This document shows, piece by piece, positions 1 to 11,290 of a stretch of DNA of 64,000 bases. Position 1 is the stretch's first letter. Every line of letters starts with the position of its first letter. The DNA is from Gonocerus acuteangulatus (Eukaryota > Arthropoda > Insecta > Hemiptera > Coreidae), in the NCBI GenBank assembly GCA_946811695.1, contig OX328125.1, positions 47,215,395 through 47,279,394 of the forward strand, written 5' to 3'. A program made the translations under genes and the position numbers. The notes under the pieces are model-generated. The model searched no databases. It saw only the letters and a program-made list of their open reading frames with translations, and was not told the DNA's origin.

Positions 1-726
1 AGGACGTTTCTGAACCCTGGTATAAGGCCTATTGAGAGTAGGTACAAATAAGTACAATTTATTGATTGTTTCTATGTTATATAATGTCTACGCCATTATT
101 AGACACGTTATTTCTTCAAAAGTTGACAGATTTGCTGCAGATTTATATGCAGTAAGTATAAAAGTGTATTGAATCATTTCGATTATAATATTTTAAATAT
201 TTTTTTCGGTTCAAAATATCTGAAGTTCTAATTTTCAAGGTTATTCTAGCTTGTTCATTAGGTCTATTCTACCCCATTCTTAAAGGAAACTTCAAAACAG
301 AATAGATTTATGCTTCAATGTGGGTGTAACGATAAGCTTCCAGGAGGCTTCTACGTCCATTTGACTTCAGGAACTCTTGCCGGGCTCCGACCTCCGAAAA
401 AATATTTCGAAAACGAGGTAAGTGGAAGGTGGCCATCTGGCTTTATACAGTTTCTAAAACATTGATTCAGACTTCAATTTCAAAGTAAATACTGACTTCC
501 AGGTAGTGTCTGAAGTCATAGGACTTAGTTGACGTCCGAATTCCTACTTCATCATATACACGACTACACGTGTATCCTCTTGTCAAGACGAGTGCCTCTC
601 TTAAGCCTGACTAACACGTAGACAAATAGGCACGATTTTTCTCGCCGGTTTTTTTCGACCATTGGAAATATCGGATATAGACAAACCGGGGGATTACAGA
701 AAGACGCATTGAAGTTGTCAGTTTTT
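1..726. other. No gene seen; AT-rich noncoding left edge
   Basis: No open frame of note, no splice-like pair and no repeat matching others in the window were found here. It lies downstream of the last visible exon of the minus-strand gene, so it is probably intronic. It runs directly into the assembly gap. Confidence 0.5.
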
Positions 727-926
727 NNNNNNNNNNNNNNNNNNNNNNNNNNNNNNNNNNNNNNNNNNNNNNNNNNNNNNNNNNNNNNNNNNNNNNNNNN
801 NNNNNNNNNNNNNNNNNNNNNNNNNNNNNNNNNNNNNNNNNNNNNNNNNNNNNNNNNNNNNNNNNNNNNNNNNNNNNNNNNNNNNNNNNNNNNNNNNNNN
901 NNNNNNNNNNNNNNNNNNNNNNNNNN
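727..926. other. Assembly gap (200 N)
   Basis: Exactly 200 consecutive N. The round size suggests a scaffold gap of nominal length. It falls immediately before a GC-skewed minisatellite with poly-G runs, a likely cause of the assembly break. Confidence 0.99.
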
Positions 927-1423
927 GGGAGGGGGGTTTACCCCGGACCCAAAACACTAATTTGACCATGCCAGACGTTGTTTCTGTTATATTTCAACGA
1001 AACTCGGTATTCGTTATGTTGATCTAAAGAGAACATGTTGTGTTGTAAAAATGAACTAAATCGGTTTATTAGAAGGGGGGTTTACTCTGGACCCACATTA
1101 CCAATTTGCCACTACCAGCCGTAATTTTAGTTAAATTTCAACGAAACTAGGTAGTTCGTGGTGGTAATCAACAGAGAAAAAAGGGTTGTAAAAATAAACT
1201 AAATCGGGTTATTTGGAGGGGGGGTTTACTCCGGACCTAAAGTACTAATACACTCATACCGGTCGTAAATTTTTCTGTATTTTAACGAAACGCGGTAACC
1301 GTCGTGGGTATCTCATGAGAAAGAAGTGTTGTAAAAATGAAGTAAATCGGTCTATTGGAAAGGAGGGTTTACTTTAAACTCTTTTTTTTTTTTCTTTTTT
1401 TTGGGGGGGGGGGGGGGGGGGGG
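927..1423 (+). repeat. ~145-bp minisatellite, three units, copy A of a dispersed element
   Basis: Three diverged units of about 145 bp start near 927, 1073 and 1216. Each carries GGGGGGTTTACTCCGGACC, then a CATACCGGTCGTAA-like block, AACGAAACTCGGTATTCG and AAATAAACTAAATCGGTT. The first unit is cut by the gap. The array ends in a T-rich stretch and a run of about 20 G at 1404-1423. Similar units recur at 9.4, 10.8-11.1, 45.1, 48.0 and 62.2 kb. The unit has no open frame worth reporting. A minisatellite inside a repeated element is typical of Helentron/DINE-type non-autonomous elements, but that assignment is inference. Confidence 0.75.
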
Positions 1424-1599
1424 TGAAATCAACCACATGGGTCAAGGTCACCGTTTAAAGGAGAAAGAAAACAAAAAACTTTATGGTTGGATTTTATTTG
1501 AATAGTATGAATTGAATTTATTGAAATATACGTTTATTATGGATTAAGAGAATTTTGAAGAAATAATAATTAGTATTTTATATTGACTAAGATTACCAC

Positions 1600-3352
1600 T
1601 CTCACGTGAGACGAGGCAGCTTCACAAGCTGATTTCTCTTAGCTTGTTTGTCTCTAATTTTACCATCCCAGGTAGAGCGAACTTTCTTCTTCATCGAGCA
1701 AATTAAATCCTTCCTAGGTACATGATTTATGGTCGAACCTTCTTTAGTAGCCAATTTTGCATGAACATCTGCTATTTCGTTCCCTGTTATACCGCAATGA
1801 CTTGGTATCCATGTGAATATAACTTGTGTATTATTTTTTCTGCAAATTATCTAGGGTAGTTCGAAGTTCAACTATGAATGGATGTGTGGAAGCCAGCTTA
1901 GATATTGACAATAATGTTGAAAGAGAGTCAGAGAATACATAAAGTTTTGTACCGTTTGGAATAATGATACTTAGGGATTTGAGAATGGCGAGCAACTGAG
2001 CAGTATAGATGGAGCATTCATGGTTTAAAGAAAATTTATTAATTCTTGAATCGCAAACTACAGCTGCTCCTACATCGTCTTCGGTTTTAGAGCCATCAGT
2101 ATAAACCTGACTAGCTAGTGGAATTCCTTCCGTAATTTTGTTAAGTTCTGAGATAAATATGAGTGGGCTGGTGTCTTTTTTTAAATATTTAGTCAGTATT
2201 ATGTTTATAAAAGGAACGGGCAGTGTCCAGGGAGGTTTGGTGTAATTAGTCTCTTTAAGAATTAGATTCTTGTCTATGCTGTGTTCGTTAGAAAGTTCTG
2301 TAACTCTATGATAGAAAGTTTTTCTACAGTTGTTATGATTTTGTGGAAGAAAGTTGTCCAAAACAATTTGAAGTGGATGGGAATAAGAGGCAAAAAGAGA
2401 AATGTAATAACTAAGTGTTAGTTGTTTTCTTCTAAATTGAAGTGGAGGCTCCCCGGACTCGGCGCATATACTCACCACAGGACTTGATCGAAAGGCTCCA
2501 TTAGCGATTCTTAGTCCAAGATAATGTACTGAGTCTAACATTGCAAGAGTTTTCTGAGATGCAGATCCATAGGCCGTACATCCATAATCCAGCTTTGATC
2601 TAATGAGGCTACGATAGAGCATGAGCATGCTTGTTCTATCTGCTCCCCATGAGGTATTTGCTAGGACTTTCAGTATGTTCATGGCACGAAGACACTTGGC
2701 TTTTAGTACTTTTATGTGGTGGACCCAGCTCAGATGACTATCAAATATTTGACCCAAGTATAATGTAAGGTTTGCATAAATTATTCGCTCATGTTTATGT
2801 ACAATGCTGGTGGATTTTCAACCTTTCGAGAACTGAAAAGAATGGCAGTGGTTTTGTTTAAGGATACTGTGAAACCATGATTATTAAACCAATTTCCTAT
2901 TGAATCCAATGAATATTGGATGTGATTCTGTAGCCTACCAGGATTCTTGTCGGCACAATATATCTCTAGGTCATCGGCAAATAACATGGCCCTTATAGGG
3001 AAGACTAATTGTTCGAGAACTTTATTTATTGTCAAAGTAAATAGAAAAGGACTAATAACACTTCCCTGGGGGACTCCATTTTTTTTGTATAAATTCATTG
3101 GAAGTGGTGAAGCCGTTTCGGATTTTGAATGTTCGTTTTTTAAGGAAACTAATAATAAATCCTAAGATAAATCCATTGATTCCTTTCTCTAAAAGACTGT
3201 TAATGATATGTCTCCTCCACAGACAATCAAAGGCATTATTCATGTCTATAAATACTGCTAAAACCTTTTCCTTTTTATTTATTGCTTCCCTAATATCACT
3301 CTCTAGTTTTATTAGATTGTCTTGCGTGCTTCGACCTCTTCTGAATCCACTT
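1600..3352 (-). pseudogene. Decayed non-LTR retrotransposon ORF2: reverse transcriptase plus RNase H
   Basis: Read on the minus strand, the protein begins within the RT domain near 3345 (SGFRRGRSTQDN). It continues through FIDMNNAFD near 3240 (RT motif A), GVPQGSVISP near 3065, FADD near 2960 (catalytic motif C) and the thumb region LGQIFDSHLSW near 2745. RNase H follows with YTDGSK near 2100, FSDS near 1935 and WIPSHCGITGNEIAD near 1800. It ends near 1600. Frame changes are needed near 3085 (T run), 2770 and 1850 (A run), so it is dead. The 5' part (APE endonuclease, ORF1) is missing, a usual outcome of truncated retrotransposition. Having RNase H points to the I/R1/LOA/jockey superfamily; the clade is uncertain. 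Confidence 0.9.
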
Positions 3353-3800
3353 TACCATTCAGCATGGCAAACTTTAAACTCTGTTTCATAAGGACATTGG
3401 ACCAAGTACTGACGCAGACGTACTCGCAAGAACAGCCAATACACTGCAATTCACTACTGAACATTACTCGACTTACCAAAACACGATTGACCAAAGTTCC
3501 ACCCTAATACTAAAACAGAGGCAAGACTCTTGGACTGAGACATGAGGGAAAACGTAAAATAGATCGAATAAACCGTAGAATAATCAAAGAGTAGTGAAGA
3601 AGTCATAATAACTCGACTCCTTATTGGACATAACCTGCTTTCTCATAGACTCCTAATAACAAATCAGAACAGACTAGTTAGTAAACAGAGTAACGAAAAA
3701 CATAATAAATCACAAGTTGCAGTAGGTGAGCTATATGTAACAATTGTATTCAGCTAATCGCTTTGGCTGTGGACATTCACAAATAAATAAATATGTAAAA
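3353..3800 (+). repeat. Probable 3' end of another LINE, plus orientation
   Basis: This stretch ends in AATCGCTTTGGCTGTGG followed by AAATAAATAAATA (about 3757-3796). Very similar terminal motifs (AATCGCCTTGGTAGCGGATG + TAAATAAATAA) appear near 47815 and 53750, marking one LINE 3' end family. Coding sequence upstream is too decayed to call. The opposite orientation to the RT remnant at 1600-3352 shows an element-element junction near 3353. Confidence 0.55.
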
Positions 3801-4946
3801 AATATAATACTTCTCAATTTCTCCGACTAGAGGAAGAAATGCTCCCCCTTTAATTGCTATAGTATTGTCAGCATTTTTATTTTAAACGGTCTACCCTTGA
3901 TTTAAAATTTACTTTAGCCCAGTTAATTATTAATTTGTGGCAGTTTATAAATTTTTAGTGTAAGAAACGTTGATAACACAATAAGACCTGATATTCTTTG
4001 ACTTTTTTTTAAAAAAAAAGCTTTACATTATTTTCTTAATATTTTTGTTTCAAAGAATATACAGGCAGAAAACCAACGCCCTAAAGTTAACCAGGTAATC
4101 CGATGTGGCCAATCAAGGGACTTTAAAAGTGCATGATTTAACATAAAATCAAAAATTACGAAAAAAAGATTTCTGTTTACAGTCCTAGATTGAGAAGTCT
4201 TCAAGATAGTGTAGTATTTTCCAAAGACTAAATCCTCCTCTGATATTTTATTGTCATACAACGTTTCCAAGACAGACACCACATCTCTTCCACAATTGAT
4301 CATGTAGCGTTAGTCATATAAGTTTCGTTGCAGTAGAAAAAATCGGCGAAGGAATTGGCCTATGTGTGATTTTGTTTTAATTTATTGAAGAATTTTGTTC
4401 TTTATCCAGTATGTATTATATCTCTGGGAGATAATAATAGATAAGTCCGCATTAGAGATGTTTTAATCTTGTTCTAACTTCCTTGTTGTGATTAGTCGCA
4501 TACTTGTGACAATAAAACTGAAGGCAGCTATGGCCTTCTTTGTTGTATTAGTTGGTAATGTTTTCACTGATCGTCCTTCGATCTGCCATCTTCATACAGG
4601 ATGTCGTCATCCACTCACATCATCCGGTTAATTTAGCCATCACATTTTCCCGTCGTAATGATTTACTAAGGTCAATTATTTACTGTATATTATAGATCTT
4701 GACATTTATTTGAATTTACTGTGTAGTAGATTTTCCTCCCAATTTATAACTTGATGATTTTGACGTGCCCAGAGCTCAAGGAGACACGGGTTCAATTGGC
4801 AGAAGGGCAGCGTTAGCCAAAAAAACAAAAAAAATGTGTGGCTGGTTTTTACAGAATTTAAACAATTAAAAGTAGTTAGTAGTAGTACAATTTATATAGT
4901 ACTATAATTAATTATGCTCGTAAGTATACATCTTGATGAATAGTAC
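3801..4946. other. AT-rich intergenic/intronic sequence, no gene seen
   Basis: A short minus-strand open frame at 4028-4303 is isolated and has no family resemblance I recognise. Around 4780-4840 the sequence ends in GCGTTAGCC plus an A-rich run, like retroposed tails elsewhere in the window (45385, 48155). Nothing else is supported. Confidence 0.4.
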
Positions 4947-5243
4947 ATGGAAGGAGCCATTCATTGGGACCTCACTGAACAGAGGCAGTGGGGTCCCAAT
5001 TGCAGGCGCCCGTTGATTGATTTGGCAAGTGCAAAACATCCAGCAAACAGGCTGGGAGGGAAATCAAAGGTAGCTGTAACGGCTCTCTAGCGGGTTGTTA
5101 CAGCTACTGGATACCCTGATGGCACACTTCTAAATTTAAATTAATACAAATTGGAAGAACCGCTGGTATAGGGCAGCCTAAGGCACAGCGGGGGAAGAGA
5201 AGGATAAAAAAAAAAAAAAAAAAAATGGAAGGAGCCAATCATT
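4947..5243 (+). mobile_element. Short retroposon (SINE-like) with 19-bp target duplication and poly-A
   Basis: The body at 4966-5224 ends in a run of about 20 A. It is flanked by ATGGAAGGAGCCATTCATT (4947-4965) and a copy at 5225-5243 with one mismatch. This is a clean LINE-machinery target-site duplication and poly-A tail. The head begins GGGACCTCACTG and pairs with CAGTGGGGTCCC about 20 bases later, forming a small stem. I see no clear tRNA A and B boxes, so the RNA of origin is unknown. The near-identical flanks imply a young insertion. Confidence 0.85.
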
Positions 5244-5271
5244 ATCGGCACTTCCAAATATATGCTAACAT

Positions 5272-5890
5272 TCATATTTGGTCACAGAGCCAAAGTCTCT
5301 GAGGCATTTTGGCAAGCTTTTTAGGATGGTTTCGAGTGGAAAAGGATTGACCTCTAGGATTTGGATGGGATGACATTTTGGAATGAAGTGTTAGGAAACG
5401 GTATTTTGCGAGGAATTTTACGAAGGGGATATTTAGGTTGATTTGTAGGGTTTTGTTGGAGACATAAAAGGGAGAATTGACTATTCTAAGAAGGAATTTG
5501 GATTGGAATGCTTGTATTCGTGTATGTTTGAAAAGGTTTTGCTGTTCCCCATAATTCAAGTCCCTAAGTCCAAATATGTCTGATTATAGTGAGTTTGGTG
5601 TGTGTCGTAAGGTTTGAAGTAGGGCCGAGTAGTCGTCGTATGCGTTCATATCTCCTGTTCAGCTCTTTTCTTTTCAGTCTTGTGTGCGGGTTCCATGTGA
5701 GTCTGCTGTCAAGTAGAAGTCCCAGGCAGGGTACCTCATTAGATACAGGAAGTTGACTGTTGCATATGAATACAGGAGAGCAAGTGCTCTTATATAGAGT
5801 GAATGTTATATGACGGCATTTTTCAGGGATCACTGTAATTTTCCACAAATTGCACCATTTCTCGACAGACTCAAGAAGACCACTTTTTAC
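5272..5890 (-). pseudogene. Jockey-like reverse transcriptase C-terminal fragment
   Basis: On the minus strand the peptide runs from ESVEKWCNLWKI through EKCRHITFTLYK, VPCLGLLLDSRLTW and KRKELNRRYERIRRLLG to LLRIVNSPFYVSN and KFLAKY. This is the thumb and post-RT region of jockey-clade LINEs: a conserved EKC..V.FTL block, then YLG..LD..L.W, then a W.YG-like block and AP.YVSN. A frame break occurs near 5562. Motifs upstream of the thumb and the 3' end are absent, so it is a dead fragment. Confidence 0.85.
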
Positions 5891-5989
5891 CCATTCTATA
5901 AGTATGAATAGTACAAATAAAAAGGAAAAATGAGTAACAAAGGAGCTGAAGTGAGAAAATATAAAGGTAAATTCAGTTTTGGTACGTAC

Positions 5990-6150
5990 AACAAAAGAAT
6001 AAACAATGAGATGTGGATAGTTAGCTGTCGAGCTGATAAGACATCAGGGAATAGTTGGGATTTCTCTAAGAATAACAATCAGATTTTTGTAAAAATCTAT
6101 ATTTAGAACGTTTCAACATGCTCTTCGGTGGCCTTCTTAAGCAATGAATG
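5990..6150. repeat. Interspersed repeat related to 24729-24870 and 34840-34960
   Basis: Shared blocks include ATAAGACATCAGGGAAT, TTGGGATT and TTTGTAAAAATCTATATTTA followed by GAACGTTTC, then TGCTCTTCGGTGGCCTTCTT. The same order and spacing occurs at 24729-24870 and, inverted, at 34840-34960. The family is unknown. The AACGTTTC block next to a decayed GAAGGC-type block resembles 3' regions of several insect retroelements, but I cannot name it. Confidence 0.6.
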
Positions 6151-6273
6151 ATCATTGTGAAAATGTTAACTGAATTTAAATGATTTTTCACTCAATGTAA
6201 TCATTAAATTAGAGCAAGTGAACCTCAAAAATTATTAGAATATTTTTTTTTTCAAAAGATTTTACAAATAAAG

Positions 6274-6535
6274 AGCTCTGGAAATTTATGGGAGTATTTT
6301 CTAAATAGCTCTTATCAGATTATCCGTAAAAGAATACTTGATATTCAAGAAAATATGAATACCTTCTGTACCCAATACATCATCCAGAGTATACAGAGCT
6401 CAAGAAATTTATGGGAGTATTTTATAAATTGCTCTTATCAGATTATCCGTAAAAGAATACTAGATATTCAAGAAAATGTGAATACCTTTGTACCCAATAC
6501 ATCATCCAGAATATACAGAGCTCAAGAATTTGACT
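6274..6535. repeat. 123-bp tandem repeat, about 2.1 copies
   Basis: Units begin at 6274, 6397 and 6520 with GAGCTC followed by an AATTTATGGGAG block. Two full units differ at only about ten positions, and the third is cut after about 15 bases. The period equals 41 codons, but the open frame crossing it is short and is not convincing as protein. Confidence 0.85.
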
Positions 6536-6539
6536 AGAT

Positions 6540-7460
6540 TATTTTTCCACCATTCATTAGATCTAGAAGAAAAGACAACTGCCACCCCTGACAGCCCCCA
6601 AGACCAGACGCTACCCCAATCAGTTTCACCAATTATCCTCGCTTTCTGGCTAGAAACACCAATCACGGCCGGTCGTAAATCGTCACCGTGTAAGATAAGC
6701 CGTGTGAATTTGTCGAAATGAAGTGGGTTAGGGTATGTTTTTGTCGAGGAGCTAGTTAAAGCGAAACCTTCTAGATATACTAAATCCCATTTGTTTGACG
6801 TTCGCTTGGCGATTTATACACCTGAACCTTGGCCTTTACGTAGTCCTCCGACTGCAAACAAGACAGAAAGCCGAGAACTCAGGACCACACACATTCCTCC
6901 GAACCATAATTGCTTCGGAATGATAATTACAAGAAGGGAAAAAAAACTTAAAATTATCCTGAAACACAAAATCTTACAAGTTTTCATATTGAAAATCTAG
7001 TGTGTATTGTAATTTTGTATTTATTCATTTTAATTAATCGAGCTGTTTCATGTAGATACCTGCGTTAAAATTTAAATGAATAAATAATTAATCGAGTTCA
7101 CAGCTCGGGCGATTAACTCTTTATAGGGATGAATTTGTTAGTGAGGAGTAATTCATAGTTAAAAGTGAAAAAAAAAAACATTGGAAGGAAACTAACAACT
7201 ATAACAAATTAATAAAGAGAGATAAGGTAAAAAATAAATATTTGTAACAATTGTCAAATAAAAAGAATTTCAGAACAAAGTTGATTAAGCTATGTTTAGG
7301 CAGCGATGTGTGGTCTATATTCTGTCAATACGTTTTGTAAGTAGAAAGGGGCGAAAAACGTTGCTATGCTCTCTGCTTTGCTAGCTAGTACGCTTTGTTT
7401 ATTTTCATTAACATCATCATATGATTATCATATACACACCAATTTGTAAGCTCCAATCTC
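6540..7460. other. No gene seen
   Basis: The short open frames at 6488-6721 and 6791-7000 have low-complexity predicted products and no splice context. The rest is A/T-rich and unassigned. Confidence 0.4.
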
Positions 7461-7463
7461 TTA

Positions 7464-7883
7464 GGGTTCGGGCACACAGAAGGCGATCTGTATCGCGGCG
7501 GGCAGCGATATCTGACCGACGGTGGGAGGCTATCTACATGTATTAAACAGTATTTCATTAGCTCTGTCAAACAAAGAACGATCTGTCGATGCGAGCTGGT
7601 CTTTATCGCTTAGCCGGGGAATACGGTTGTAAAAAATTACAGATTTATCGCGCGGTAAAATGAGTGAAGAAACCGAATTATTCATTGAAAATTAAATTTT
7701 TTGAGGTTATGTTCTTTTAATAAAAAAATACACGAATTACACCTTGCTCGTTGAATGTATATTCTTTATTTAACTTAAGAACTATATTGCTCACAAAGAT
7801 ATCACGTCCCTAATTGCAGACCCCCGCGCGAACCTTAGAACGCCGTCCGCCGCGATACAGATCGCGTTCTGTGTGCCCGAGCC
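7464..7883. mobile_element. PIF/Harbinger-like MITE, 420 bp with TTA duplications
   Basis: Terminal inverted repeats of about 38 bp read GGGTTCGGGCACACAGAA then GCGATCTGTATCGCGGCGG at the left. The inverse is at the right (CCGCCGCGATACAGATCGC then TTCTGTGTGCCCGAGCC). TTA precedes the left end (7461-7463) and follows the right end (7884-7886), which is the TWA target of PIF/Harbinger elements. The interior has no transposase. The inner GC-rich palindromic core ATCTGTATCGCGGCGG could form a strong hairpin. Confidence 0.75.
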
Positions 7884-8193
7884 TTAAGGGTTAAGGCGTA
7901 TCATCAAGTTCCGTTAGACTCGGAAACATAACCATGCTTTCTGCGTGTATCTCTGGCCTTTCTTATAGAGTTGGACGAGCAGTATTTCAGGTTTTACGAA
8001 ATTATTGCTCTTGAATGATTAGGTGCGATTTTCACGTTGCCTAATGTATATTATTGACACACAATTAAAATTTTAAACTTCTGCTCGGGGATTATTCTGC
8101 CTCACAGAGGTTAGACAATAAGAATATTTCCACAAAGTTTAAGAATCCCATTAACAGTGAATATTGTAGTTTACATATTAAAATGGTACTTAC

Positions 8194-8406
8194 AAGCAGA
8201 GAGTGAGGTGGCTGCAGGATAGGGGTTGTGAGTGGTGGCCGCCTGACTGGTAGGGGTTGTCCATAGCTCCTGATGGTTGGAGTTGATGTACGTACCTCCC
8301 GCTGGACTGAAGGTACGCTGATGGTACCTTGGGGTGAATGCAGGTAGGGTACCGGAGTACTTGATACAGCTTCCACCGCTCCCAGTAGAGTAGTCATCGC
8401 AGTTAC
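8194..8406 (-). CDS. Internal coding exon of minus-strand regulatory-protein gene (most 3' visible)
   Basis: The acceptor is TTTACTCAG just above 8406 and the donor GTAAGTACC just below 8194, both strong consensus sites. The exon is 213 nt. It completes a Gly codon begun in the preceding exon (10037-10152), encodes 70 residues and leaves one base (phase 1). The peptide starts NCDDYSTGSGGSCIKYSG, continues LPAFTPRYHQRTFSPAGG and TYINSNHQELW, and ends in a Thr/Ala/Pro-rich stretch. Aromatic and Ser/Thr/Pro residues dominate with no folded domain, as in transactivation regions. The next exon downstream is beyond the left edge. Another frame is also open, but it fails the phase test. The family is not identified. 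Confidence 0.75.
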
Positions 8407-8563
8407 CTGAGTAAACACCATAGTGGAACTTTAATATTGCTCACCTCTAATTACATGTGTGATTTTTTCTTTCTGTTTAAAATGTTTTAAGCTACACTAA
8501 TGTATAGATAACTGATGAAAGTCAGGAAATTTCAAACTATCTAGAAACGTATTCCAAATGCCG

Positions 8564-8831
8564 CATGGGCGTATATAGAAAATAATTTCGGAGGGGCTGG
8601 GAATATTTCGGGGGGGGGAGCTGAGACCATTTCCGGTGTATGGAATAGTAACAATTTAGATCTTGGAAGAGTTTCAGCCAACTTAAACGCTATTACACAC
8701 AAAATAGAATATGTTTTATGAACTAAATGATCTTCTTTAATTTATTTTTGACGGTTCTAAGAAATTTTTACCGATCAAATCAAAATTTCGGGGGGTGGGG
8801 CTACAGCCCCCCCTCCTTATATACGCCCATG
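8564..8831. mobile_element. hAT-type MITE, 268 bp, 8-bp target duplication
   Basis: The termini CATGGGCGTATATA and TATATACGCCCATG are exact inverse copies. Flanks are AAATGCCG (8556-8563) and AAATGTCG (8832-8839), an 8-bp duplication with one change, diagnostic of hAT. G-rich tracts lie just inside both ends (GGAGGGGCTGG; CGGGGGGTGGGGCTACAGCC). Two diverged relatives occur at 41931-42160 and 54847-55086. There is no coding capacity. It sits in the intron just upstream of the 8194-8406 exon. Confidence 0.88.
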
Positions 8832-9244
8832 AAATGTCGCCCTTCTATTGCTCTTTTCATTGAGCCAATATCAGCTATAATAACTTGAAGCTCCCTAAAA
8901 GACTACATAAAGCTTTTTTACACGTTTTTCTAATGCCAGTAATTGTTTTTGTATTTTGGAAAAATTTGTGGAAATATTATTCACAAATAATGTATTAATT
9001 TTATATTGCAGTCTTTTCTCTTTTTATTTGGCAATATTTCAGTCTACATAATTCTTATCATCTAACCTCTTCGAAAAATTGATCTCATTTGTCTCGTAGA
9101 TGTCATAATAAAATTTTCTAAACGATCATGCTAATATCCTAATCCCGCAGAAATCTCTTGAAAAAAAGATGCTAAAATTTTTGCACTTTCTTTCTTTCTT
9201 CTTATCACTTTCTAATATTTCTTCAAGTCTAGATACCGAAAATG

Positions 9245-9255
9245 ACCTGTTAAAT

Positions 9256-9314
<59 letters not shown>

Positions 9315-9440
9315 CTCAATACTGGGTGTATAGCATTCCCCTATCACGAAAAAGATTTAACGTGTTCGTTAACTACCATGTCGGTTGATCCGGATCCAAA
9401 TTATAAATTTGACCATACCGGTCGTAATTTTTTTTTGTAT
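9245..9440 (+). repeat. Partial copy B of the minisatellite element, with (TA)n core
   Basis: ACCGAAAATGACC precedes a (TA)n tract of about 50 bp (9260-9311). It is followed by ATAGCATTCCCCTATCA, a GTTCGTTAACTACCA block and a single diverged minisatellite unit (CATACCGGTCGTAATTTTT). The same order is seen, longer, at 10500-11290. Confidence 0.65.
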
Positions 9441-9900
9441 TGCGTAATTTGATATAGGTATAGGTAGCCTGGCCATGCCTCCGGTGCCACCAGTTGTCAA
9501 CTGAATGCCTTTCTTGTTAGGGAGGATTCTAGGATGAACTGGAGTTACCTTGCGCCATCCAACCACACCCTGCGACTAGCAGAGAGGATTGGAGGCGAAT
9601 GAGAAATGGCCTGTGATTTCATGAGGAGAGAAAATATCCATCGATATCACTCTCAATTATCATAATTACAATTACACTGATTTTTGATCACTCCACGACA
9701 CTTCACTGCCTAAGTAGATCCCGGGGCCACTTCCTTTTCAGACGTCTTGGTGGAGAGGAAGGATGATTGGTGCTGGATAAAGATTGGGCTGAAGGATTAG
9801 GATGATTGATCAATTTACTATGAAATGATGAGAAGCGGATAGGGATTATATCTTAGACAAGGGATAGTTAGGTCATTATGGAGGGTGCGATTCGAAACAT
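9441..9900. other. Moderately GC-rich unassigned block
   Basis: The stretch 9460-9800 is less AT-rich than its surroundings. A short minus frame (9369-9566) has products such as GWRKVTPVHPRILPNKKG, not recognised. It may be an old repeat. No splice pair fits the minus-strand gene here. Confidence 0.3.
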
Positions 9901-10036
9901 AATAAGGAGCATTGACTATAGTACTACGAAATTACTTTATCAAATGCTTGGCTGTCTCCCAGAGTTCTACTCCGTAAGTCCATATAGGTATTCCAATTAC
10001 TAAATAAAAAAAAAGAAAGGTTTTTCTTCTTGTTAC

Positions 10037-10152
10037 CTGATGGCCAGATATGTTGAGGCGTCGTGTTGGGTGTCTCCTGCTCGGGGGACATGGCGTTACT
10101 ATAATAATTTTGGAGTACGTTGTGAGTGGGCGCTGTCCGATTGTACATTGTA
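10037..10152 (-). CDS. Internal coding exon of minus-strand regulatory-protein gene
   Basis: The acceptor is TGATTTGTTTCAG above 10152 and the donor GTAACAAG below 10037. The exon is 116 nt. The first base (T) completes a Ser codon with the AG left by the exon at 40095-40320. There are 38 codons, and the final G joins the next exon as Gly. The peptide contains TMYNRTAPTHNVLQNYYSN, then AMSPEQETPNTTPQHIWPS: Tyr/Asn- and Pro/Thr-rich with no known domain. The upstream intron is about 29.9 kb and the downstream intron 1.6 kb. Phase agreement on both sides is the main evidence that this is a real exon. Confidence 0.75.
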
Positions 10153-10499
10153 CTGAAACAAATCAAAAGCAGTGTAACATTTAGCATGAAACATCTTTTA
10201 GGTATTACATGTTCTCAAATATAAAGTTTTAAATATACATCTCCTATTTTCTAGGGACCTTATTAATTCTGATTCGCAGAGAAAACAGAGGAGGTATTAG
10301 GGGCCCAGCGAAACTTCAGGTGTCAAGAAGAGGCAACAAATAATGGAAAATTTATGAGGGAAAAATGCTTAGTAGTGATTGTATAAGAAAATCTTTAGGC
10401 ATTTTATACTGTTACCTTTTAGCACTTTCCTCCAAAGGAAAGTAGCTATTGAGGTTGCACACACGACAGAATTTTTGAAAAATTTCTTCGAATCTTTAT

Positions 10500-10540
10500 C
10501 GATCCTACCTAGCGGACACCGAAAATGACCCCAGTTAAAA

Positions 10541-10605
<65 letters not shown>

Positions 10606-10608
10606 GCA

Positions 10609-10668
<60 letters not shown>

Positions 10669-11290
10669 TATATGTCTCCGTTAACACGACACAGGCCAGA
10701 GTTTTTGTTTTTTCGCTACGAAACTTGGTATATAGTATTCCCCCATCAAACGATTGAACGAGTTCGTTAACCAACAAAATCGGTCCATCCGGAGGGGGTG
10801 TTTACTCCGGAGCCAAAGTAGTTATTTACCAATACCAGTCGTAATTTTTGTTATATTTCATCGAAACTCGGTATTCATTCTGGTCAGCTAAAGAGAAAAA
10901 TGTGTAGTAAAAATAAACTAAATCGGTTCATTAGGAGGGGGGTTTACTCCGGACCCAAATTACTAATTTGCTCTTACCGGTCGTAATCTCTGCTGTATTG
11001 TAACGATACGCGGTATACGTCCTGGCTATCTAATAAGGAAGAAGTGTTGTAAAAATGAACTAAATCGTTCTATCGGAAGGGGGGGATTTAGTTTGTACTA
11101 TGTTTGAACTGAATTGAATCAGGTGTTCATAACCAATTCAAAAGAGCAGAACTATTAATGTTTTTATTTTATTTATCTATATAGGTTATTTTAAGCAAAT
11201 TATTTAGGAATGCACTCGACACTACCCAATTCTGAGGAAAGTGCTTAGTTATGCAGCTCCTGCGTGACGGTCTTTTGTAATTTGTACATA
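10500..11290 (+). mobile_element. Longest copy (C) of the minisatellite-bearing element
   Basis: The order of blocks is as follows. GGACACCGAAAATGACC comes first, then an interrupted (TA)n of about 120 bp (10543-10665). Next come TTGGTATATAGTATTCCCCC and two to three ~145-bp units with TTTACTCCGGA starts near 10800 and 10945. The 3' block is TATAGGTTATTTTAAGC through GGAATGCA to GCAGCTCCTGCGTGACGG, ending near 11270. The same 3' block ends the copies at 45470-45555 and 48250-48340. It has no coding capacity. It is probably a non-autonomous DNA element. A Helentron-like structure (central minisatellite, unique 3' end) is plausible but unproven because terminal hairpins and target duplications were not resolved. 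Confidence 0.65.

Noticed and set aside
709..969. Open frames across the gap
   Set aside because: They consist of N bases.
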